In this document: positions 7,152 through 11,400 of the stretch, in pieces
How the letters are laid out: every line of letters begins with the position of its first letter
How positions within the stretch are numbered: position 1 is the first letter of the stretch
Assembly: GCA_003645555.1 (NCBI GenBank)
Contig: QNFN01000028.1
Span: forward strand, 1 to 11,400
Source of the DNA: Gammaproteobacteria bacterium
GTDB taxonomy: Bacteria > Pseudomonadota > Gammaproteobacteria > QNFN01
Reading direction: 5' to 3'
DNA: 11,400 nt
Program-made: the position numbers and the translations under genes
The notes under the pieces: model-generated
The model's input: the letters and a program-made list of their open reading frames with translations, nothing else
Database searches by the model: none
What the model was told of the DNA's origin: nothing

Positions 7152-9118
7152 GCGGCCGCAGCCGGCACCTGGGTGGTCTTGGTGTCGCGGATGGCCAGGT
7201 CGGCGACGATCTTGCCCTTACGCCCGTCCTCGAAGGTCACCTCGGCTTCGACGTGGACCTGATCACGGCCGTCGTAGAGTGCCTCAATCAGGTCGCCGTA
7301 GCGCTCGGCGATGATCCGCCGGCGCACCTTGCGGGTGCGGGTCAGTTCGCCGTCGTCGGCGTCGAGTTCCTTGTGCAGGATCAGGAAGCGGTGAATCTGT
7401 GAGCCGGAGAGATGCGGATCGCTGGTCAGGTCGACGTTGACCTTCTCGATACACTTCTGGATGACATCGTAGACCACCTGCTGGCCAGCCAGGTCGGTGT
7501 AACCGGAGTAGGCCAGGCCCTGGCGTTCAGCCCAGTTGCCGACCGCCTCGAGATCGATGTTGATAAACGCGGTGACGGAATCACGCTCATGACCGAAGGT
7601 GACCACCTCCTTGATCTGCGGGAAGAACTTGAGCTTGTTCTCGAGATATTTCGGCGCGAACATCGAGCCATCGTTAAGCTTGCCGACGTCCTTGGCACGA
7701 TCGATGATCCTAAGGTGGCCGTCGTCGCCGAAGTAGCCGGCATCGCCGGTATGCACCCAGCCCTCCGCAGTCTTGGTCTCGGCCGTCGCCTCGTCGTTCT
7801 TGTGGTAGCGAATGAAGACGCCGGGGCTCCGGTACAGCACCTCGCCGTTGTCGGCAATCTCCACCTCGACCCCCGGCGCTGGCACACCCACGGTGTCGGG
7901 CTTGACCTGGCCGTCGGGGTGCATGGTGATGAACACCGCCGCCTCGGTCTGGCCGTAAAGCTGCTTGATGTTCATGCCCAGGCCGCGGTAGAAGTCGAAA
8001 ATCTCGGGACCGATCGCCTCGCCGGCGGTGTAGGCGACGCGCACCTTGGAGAAGCCGAGCACGTTCTTCAGCGGCCCGTAGATGAACAGTTCGCCGAGGA
8101 AGTACTGCAGGCGGTCACCCAGACCGACCTGCTCACCGTCGAGGATCTGCACGCCGACCCGACGCGCCACGCCCATGAAGTGACGGTAGAGCCACTGCTT
8201 GATCCAGCCCGCATCCTCGATGCGAATGGTCACCGTGGTCAACAGATTCTCGAAGACAGGTGGCGGTGCGAAGAAGTAGGTCGGGCCGATCTCCCGCATG
8301 TCGGTCAGCACCGTGTCGCTGCTCTCGGGGCAGTTGATGCAGAAGCCGCAGACATAGGCCTGTGCGACCGAAAAGATGCAGTCACCAACCCAGGCCATCG
8401 GCAGGTAGGAGACCATGTCCTCATCGGCGGTCAGGTGGTCGAACTCAGCGGTATTACGCGCCGTGATCACCAGGTTGTCGAAACTCAGCTCGACCCCTTT
8501 CGGACGGCCTGTGGTACCCGAGGTGTAGAGCATGATGCCGAGGTCACTGCCCTGGCCGGCGGTGATTCGCTGCTCGAGTTCGCCCGCGTGGTCGCGGTTC
8601 CAGTCACGCCCCTGCTGCTGCACATCGACGTACGAGTGCAGAAACGGCTGATCGTAATCGCTCAGGCCGCGTGTCTCTTCGTAGATGATGTGCTCGAGAG
8701 CCGGGCATGCCTGCTGGACCTCGAGCATCTTGTCGACCTGCTCCTGGTTCTCGACCACGGCGAAGCGGATCGAGGCGTGATCGAAGATGTACTGCATCTC
8801 GTCAGCGACCGAGTCCTGGTAGACCGGCACCGGTATGCCTCCGACAACCTGGGCCGCGACCATGGCCCAGTAGAGCTGGGGCCGGTTGTCACCAACGATA
8901 GCGAGCTTGTCGCCAGGCTGGAAACCGAGCGCGGCGAGACCGCCGGCCAGCGCCATGACCTCGTCGCGGACCTGGCTCCAGGTCGAGGTTTGCCAGATTC
9001 CGAAATCTTTCTCGCGGATGGCGGGCCGATCGGCGCGCGTCCGGGCATGCTCGAGCAACAGCTTGGGGAAGGTGTCGAGTTGGGGCGAACCGCTCGCCGC
9101 CTCGAGATTGGCTGACAT
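7148..9118 (-). CDS. Long-chain-type (FadD15/FAA1-like) acyl-CoA ligase
   Basis: This 656-residue AMP-forming ligase of the ANL superfamily would activate a carboxylic acid with ATP and CoA. Core motifs are A3 YTSGTTGRPKG (198-208), AYTAGEAIG (362-370), A5 LYGQTEA (387-393), A7 GWVHTGDAGYF (453-463), the hinge IIDRAKDVGKLNDG (471-484), APKYLENKLK (488-497) and A10 ELTRTRKVRR (591-600). Length and the APKYLENKLK segment fit the COG1022 group of long-chain acyl-CoA synthetases. The hinge DRAKDVGKLNDG departs from the usual D/G-RKKDL-K-GGK. Chain length or aromatic specificity cannot be deduced. There is no signal peptide, so it is cytoplasmic or membrane-peripheral. The ATG at 9116-9118 has purine-rich AGAGGATCAGGG upstream. 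It is the first gene of the operon, behind the regulatory region, and overlaps the LivG-type gene. Confidence 0.92.
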   Translation of the reverse strand: MSANLEAASGSPQLDTFPKLLLEHARTRADRPAIREKDFGIWQTSTWSQVRDEVMALAGGLAALGFQPGDKLAIVGDNRPQLYWAMVAAQVVGGIPVPVYQDSVADEMQYIFDHASIRFAVVENQEQVDKMLEVQQACPALEHIIYEETRGLSDYDQPFLHSYVDVQQQGRDWNRDHAGELEQRITAGQGSDLGIMLYTSGTTGRPKGVELSFDNLVITARNTAEFDHLTADEDMVSYLPMAWVGDCIFSVAQAYVCGFCINCPESSDTVLTDMREIGPTYFFAPPPVFENLLTTVTIRIEDAGWIKQWLYRHFMGVARRVGVQILDGEQVGLGDRLQYFLGELFIYGPLKNVLGFSKVRVAYTAGEAIGPEIFDFYRGLGMNIKQLYGQTEAAVFITMHPDGQVKPDTVGVPAPGVEVEIADNGEVLYRSPGVFIRYHKNDEATAETKTAEGWVHTGDAGYFGDDGHLRIIDRAKDVGKLNDGSMFAPKYLENKLKFFPQIKEVVTFGHERDSVTAFINIDLEAVGNWAERQGLAYSGYTDLAGQQVVYDVIQKCIEKVNVDLTSDPHLSGSQIHRFLILHKELDADDGELTRTRKVRRRIIAERYGDLIEALYDGRDQVHVEAEVTFEDGRKGKIVADLAIRDTKTTQVPAAAA

Positions 9119-9209
9119 CGTGGCCCTGATCCTCTGGTGGTCTACCTGGCGCTGCCAGACGTGGCTATTGTGTAGTTATGCCACGCCCCTAGCGTTCGGG
9201 GGGTGGGCG

Positions 9210-9238
9210 ATTATCACTTTACGTCAACGTAAATACAA
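9210..9238 (-). promoter_or_regulatory. Candidate promoter of the import operon
   Basis: On the minus strand TTGTAT (9233-9238) and GATAAT (9210-9215) are separated by 17 nt. The -10 is a good match, while the -35 matches only TTG. The 16-bp palindrome fills nearly the whole spacer. A start near 9203 would give a leader of about 85 nt before the ligase ATG. This is inferred from sequence only. Confidence 0.4.
9218..9233. promoter_or_regulatory. Perfect palindrome, probable operator 1
   Basis: TTTACGT-CA-ACGTAAA is a perfect inverted repeat with 7-bp arms and a 2-bp spacer. It lies between the candidate -35 and -10 elements of the import operon. The ACGT-N2-ACGT core resembles, as I recall it, the site of the MerR-family regulator LiuR, which controls branched-chain amino acid and acyl-CoA catabolism in proteobacteria. 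Operators inside the promoter spacer are a habit of MerR proteins, although the 17-nt spacer here is shorter than their usual 19-20. A TetR-type repressor would also fit. Confidence 0.6.
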
Positions 9239-9240
9239 CC

Positions 9241-9256
9241 TTGACGTGTGCGTCAC
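9241..9256. promoter_or_regulatory. Second related palindrome, probable operator 2
   Basis: TTGACGTGTGCGTCAC follows the same ACGT-N2-xCGT plan as operator 1, with perfect TGACG/CGTCA outer arms and one mismatch next to the spacer. Its centre is 23 bp from that of operator 1, about two helical turns, so a factor could occupy both on one DNA face. Its first six bases (TTGACG) are also a good plus-strand -35, with a poor -10 (TATATC, 9267-9272) 20 nt downstream, so it could affect the cinA side too. Confidence 0.45.
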
Positions 9257-9441
9257 CGTATCGCCCTATATCACCGCGAACGGAAGCGCACAGTAGTACG
9301 CAGTGAATATCGGGTCAACTTGGAAATCCGACTATTTTTCATGGACTAACACAGCAGGTCGGTGTTGCTATGCAGCATCGGCAAACAGGGCGGCTCCCGT
9401 CCGATCAGATCTCGACACACACCCTGCTACCCTTGCGGCAC

Positions 9442-9446
9442 AGGAG
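9442..9446 (+). promoter_or_regulatory. Ribosome binding site of the cinA-like gene
   Basis: AGGAG lies 3 nt before ATG 9450-9452 and 9 nt before the in-frame ATG 9456-9458. The second spacing is more usual, so 9456 is preferred. The site also argues against the longer frame from GTG 9303. Confidence 0.6.
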
Positions 9447-9455
9447 ATCATGACC

Positions 9456-10190
9456 ATGACAACAGGCAACCGGGTGGGTCCGGCAGTAGTCACGGTGGGT
9501 GATGAACTGCTCTTCGGTGAGCGCGAGAACGGCAACCAGCGCTGGTTGCTGGAACGACTGCACACCCTCGGTCACCCGGCCGAGGTGGCGCTGAGCCTGC
9601 CTGACGACCTCGGTACTATCGCGCACTGGGTCGCGATCCTGAGCCAACGCGGTTGCTTCCCGATCCTTGTCTCCGGCGGGATCGGTGGCACCCATGACGA
9701 CTGCACCCGGCAGGCCATCGCCGCCGGCCTCGGTCTACGGCTCAAACTCCACCCAGAGTGCGATGCCATTCTCGCCGCGCGTTACGGCGACCGCTACACG
9801 AACCAGAGGCGACGCATGGCGGAACTCCCCGCAGGTTGCACCCTGCTCCCCAATACCAAGGGCGCACCCGGCTTCCGTATCGGCGGCATTTTCGCCTTCC
9901 CGGGGTTTCCCGAAATGCTCCAACCGATGGCCGAGGAAGCCCTGGCCACCGCGCTGCCACAGGCAGAAAGCGCAATCGTCACCATCGATGCAACACTCCC
10001 ACTCCAGGAGGGCGACATCGCACTGGAGGTTGAGGCATTCAGCCACGCTCATCCGACCGCCCGGGTCGGCATCTACCCGGTCGCCGGCGGCGGGCCACCT
10101 GCCGTGACCTTGCGTCTGCGCGTTCCCGACCACGACGTGGAAACACGCTCTGCCTTCGAATCTTTGGTCACGCGCCTGCGCAGCAGTTGA
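9456..10190 (+). CDS. CinA N-terminal / MoCF-domain (molybdopterin-binding-like) protein
   Basis: The protein of 244 residues (246 if started at 9450) consists of the COG1058 domain found at the N-terminus of CinA. Motifs are VTVGDELLFGE (12-22), the nucleotide/pterin-binding loop SGGIGGTHDDCT (73-84, compare SGG-GPT-DD-T), RMAELPAGCTLLPNTKGAPG (120-139) and FAFPGFPEM (146-154, compare LPGVP-EM). The C-terminal nicotinamide-nucleotide amidohydrolase domain of full-length CinA is absent, and the rest looks like the usual small trailing domain. Stand-alone proteins of this kind are common and often annotated as competence/damage-inducible or molybdopterin-binding. The domain has reported ADP-ribose pyrophosphatase activity in some CinA proteins, but the function here is not established. 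It is transcribed away from the import operon and lies 81 nt before the ZapG-like gene. Confidence 0.85.
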   Translation: MTTGNRVGPAVVTVGDELLFGERENGNQRWLLERLHTLGHPAEVALSLPDDLGTIAHWVAILSQRGCFPILVSGGIGGTHDDCTRQAIAAGLGLRLKLHPECDAILAARYGDRYTNQRRRMAELPAGCTLLPNTKGAPGFRIGGIFAFPGFPEMLQPMAEEALATALPQAESAIVTIDATLPLQEGDIALEVEAFSHAHPTARVGIYPVAGGGPPAVTLRLRVPDHDVETRSAFESLVTRLRSS

Positions 10191-10203
10191 ATCGCCACCG
10201 GAC

Positions 10204-10234
10204 GGGCGAGGGCGGCATGTCGCCCTGCTATACT
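10204..10234 (+). promoter_or_regulatory. Hairpin and extended -10 promoter before the zapG-like gene
   Basis: TGCTATACT (10226-10234) is an extended -10 element (TG-N-TATACT) followed by a GC-rich discriminator. No convincing -35 lies 16-18 nt upstream, as allowed for extended -10 promoters. Just upstream, GGGCGA (10204-10209) can pair with TCGCCC (10220-10225), or GGGCG (10210-10214) with CGCCC (10221-10225). These could end cinA transcription weakly, though no U-tract follows. A start near 10241 would give a leader of about 30 nt. Confidence 0.5.
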
Positions 10235-10258
10235 CGCGCCCGCCCTGACGCACCTGCC

Positions 10259-10266
10259 GAGGAGAG
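10259..10266 (+). promoter_or_regulatory. Ribosome binding site that fixes a TTG start (zapG-like gene)
   Basis: GAGGAGAG lies 5 nt upstream of TTG 10272-10274. The protein from this TTG begins exactly at the predicted membrane anchor, as in the family, so the non-ATG start is well supported. Confidence 0.7.
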
Positions 10267-10271
10267 TACGC

Positions 10272-10898
10272 TTGAGCTGGATCATCGCCCTGGTCGCCCT
10301 CACCGCTGGCCTTGGCGCCGGCTACTACCTGGCTCGCCACTTCGGTGACTCGCAACAGCGGGAGCGCACGCTACAGGCCGAACTGGACCAGGCCCGTGAA
10401 GAACATGCCACCTACCGTCATGAGGTCAGCGAGCATTTCACGCGCACCGCGCTGGCAGTCAACCAACTGACCGAGAGCTACCGTTCGGTGCACCAGCACC
10501 TGAGCGAAGGGGCGCACGCGCTGTGCGACAACGCCGCCGCCGAGGCGGCTCTTGCCTTCGACCAGTCACCACTGATCGACAGCCCGGTTGCGCCGACAGA
10601 TGGGCAGAAAGAAGCCGTCCAGCCAAGCGAGGAAGGCGCCGCCCCCATGCCTGGCGCGTCCACCAACACCGACCCACAGCAAGCGCCCGTCGAGGCCGAG
10701 GTTGATGAAGTTGTCGCTCCAGACGATGCGACCCCGGACATCTCCCCCGAGACACCACCTGACACAGCTCCAAACACTCATTCGGGCGATGAATCCACCG
10801 CAACGAAGACCGCCGTGAAAGAGACGCTCCAGCCTCCACGGGACTATGCTGACGAGAACGATGCAGGTTTCGACAAAACCCCGCCCAAGAGCGGCTGA
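10272..10898 (+). CDS. zapG: ZapG/YhcB (DUF1043) inner-membrane protein with long disordered tail
   Basis: The 208-residue protein has a single N-terminal membrane segment (about 3-21), then a charged coiled-coil region (about 26-78, including [19 protein letters not shown] and the [19 protein letters not shown] block), which is the DUF1043 signature. The C-terminus carries the conserved PPRDYADE (188-195). E. coli YhcB/ZapG is about 132 residues and links to cell division and envelope growth. Here the stretch from about 100 to 187 is expanded, rich in Pro, Thr, Ala, Asp and Glu, and low in complexity, so it is probably disordered cytoplasmic linker. The start codon is TTG with GAGGAGAG 5 nt upstream. 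The gene has its own extended -10 promoter and is followed after 32 nt by yafJ. Family assignment is firm, and the tail's purpose is unknown. Confidence 0.88.
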   Translation: MSWIIALVALTAGLGAGYYLARHFGDSQQRERTLQAELDQAREEHATYRHEVSEHFTRTALAVNQLTESYRSVHQHLSEGAHALCDNAAAEAALAFDQSPLIDSPVAPTDGQKEAVQPSEEGAAPMPGASTNTDPQQAPVEAEVDEVVAPDDATPDISPETPPDTAPNTHSGDESTATKTAVKETLQPPRDYADENDAGFDKTPPKSG

Positions 10899-10930
10899 CC
10901 GTTCGACCCGGCAAATGGCGGAGTAGCAGC

Positions 10931-11400
10931 ATGTGCGAACTGCTCGGTATGAGCGCCAACGTCCCGACCGACATCCAGTTCAGTTTTACCGGCCTGATTG
11001 AGCGTGGCGGCCGCACTGGGCCACACCGCGATGGCTGGGGCATCGCCTTCTACGCCGACCGTGGCTGCCGCTGCTTTCATGACCCGTTGCCAGGGGCCGA
11101 CTCCGAGGTCGCCGACCTGATCCGCCGCTACGCAATCAAGAGCCGCACGGTCCTGTGCCATATCCGTCGCGCCAATCGCGGCCGTGTCTGCCTGGAAAAT
11201 ACCCACCCGTTCACCCGCGAGCTGTGGGGGCGCACCTGGAGTTTCGCCCACAACGGCCAACTCGCCGGGATCAAGCGCTGGCCTCTGGGTGACTACCGAC
11301 CGGTTGGTACCACCGACAGTGAACACGCCTTCTGCTGGCTGCTGGCACAGGTCCGCCAACGCCATCCCAAACCCCCGCGGCGACCCGCGACCCTGTATCG
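10931..11400 (+). CDS. yafJ: Class II glutamine amidotransferase YafJ, partial
   Basis: The first 156 codons are present and the gene runs off the right edge. The start [15 protein letters not shown] places Cys2 as the N-terminal nucleophile after Met removal, as in all class II (Ntn-type) amidotransferases. Further motifs are [20 protein letters not shown] (21-40), [10 protein letters not shown] (75-84), [13 protein letters not shown] (89-101), FAHNGQLAG (105-113) and [14 protein letters not shown] (125-138). The match to E. coli YafJ (255 residues) is close to residue by residue over this stretch. The domain hydrolyses glutamine or gamma-glutamyl amides, related to DUG3 and EgtC, but the physiological substrate of YafJ is not settled. 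GGCGGAG lies 7 nt upstream of the ATG, and the 32-nt gap suggests cotranscription with zapG. Confidence 0.95.
   Translation, partial: MCELLGMSANVPTDIQFSFTGLIERGGRTGPHRDGWGIAFYADRGCRCFHDPLPGADSEVADLIRRYAIKSRTVLCHIRRANRGRVCLENTHPFTRELWGRTWSFAHNGQLAGIKRWPLGDYRPVGTTDSEHAFCWLLAQVRQRHPKPPRRPATLY

Larger units (their letters stand above)
9119..9455. other. Divergent intergenic region, 337 nt
   Basis: This stretch separates the minus-strand import operon from the plus-strand cinA-like gene. It is visibly more AT-rich and irregular than the flanking genes. It contains two related palindromes (9218-9233, 9241-9256), a candidate minus-strand promoter around the first, and small dyads in the leader of the operon: CTGGC/GCCAG at 9146-9158 and an imperfect CCAC-G-CCCC dyad at 9181-9206. 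From about 9275 to 9440 I see no gene and no clear site. An open frame from GTG 9303 joins the cinA-like frame, but it lacks a ribosome binding site and any family resemblance. Confidence 0.75.

Noticed and set aside
7412..9115. 567-codon plus-strand open frame antisense to the acyl-CoA ligase
   Set aside because: It mirrors the ligase frame in GC-rich DNA. Its composition (many Val, Asp, Leu, His, Arg) shows no recognisable domain, while the minus strand carries every ANL motif.
9181..9206. GC-rich imperfect dyad CCAC-G-CCCC / GGGG-G-GTGG as a terminator
   Set aside because: It has a central G/G mismatch and no T-tract on either side, and part of it may lie upstream of the transcription start. 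At most it is a leader structure.
9303..9455. N-terminal extension of the cinA-like gene from GTG 9303
   Set aside because: There is no ribosome binding site at 9303 and the extra 51 residues show no similarity to the family, whereas AGGAG directly precedes ATG 9450/9456.

Overview
The window reads as chromosomal DNA of a high-GC gammaproteobacterium. The best evidence is at the right end: a protein nearly colinear with E. coli YafJ and a ZapG/YhcB (DUF1043) protein, the latter a family I know mainly from Gammaproteobacteria. I see no phage, IS, CRISPR, tRNA or rRNA signal. Genus cannot be fixed from the sequence alone.

Layout. (1) 1-619, minus strand: the N-terminal part of a GldA/CcmA-type ABC-2 exporter ATPase, cut by the window edge. 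(2) 770-9118, minus strand, transcribed right to left: a seven-gene operon holding a complete branched-chain-amino-acid-type (Liv/HAAT) ABC importer together with two acyl-CoA-forming ANL enzymes. The order is long-chain-type acyl-CoA ligase, LivG-type ATPase, LivH-type permease, LivM-type permease, periplasmic binding protein, LivF-type ATPase, PaaK-like ligase. Spacing is tight (4-nt overlap, then 16, 5, 79, 27 and 36 nt). (3) 9119-9455: a 337-nt divergent intergenic region with a perfect 16-bp palindrome (9218-9233) and a second, related imperfect one 23 bp away (9241-9256). (4) 9456-11400, plus strand: a CinA-N/MoCF-domain protein, a ZapG-like inner-membrane protein with an expanded disordered tail, and the start of yafJ (class II glutamine amidotransferase), cut by the right edge.

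How the genes may work together (inference). A periplasmic protein binds a small carboxylate, two permeases and two ATPases bring it in, and one or both ligases trap it as a CoA thioester. The Liv-type transporter need not carry amino acids: related systems take up aromatic acids and other carboxylates. The two CoA ligases suggest an organic acid (aromatic, branched or fatty), but the sequence does not name it. The paired ACGT-N2-ACGT palindromes sit on the candidate promoters and resemble, from memory, sites of the MerR-family regulator LiuR, which controls branched-chain amino acid and acyl-CoA catabolism in proteobacteria. No regulator gene lies in the window.

The most interesting points are the import-plus-activation operon, the tandem palindromes in its control region, and the PaaK-like enzyme whose usual ATP-binding loop is replaced by a Ser-Pro-Gly-Pro motif.
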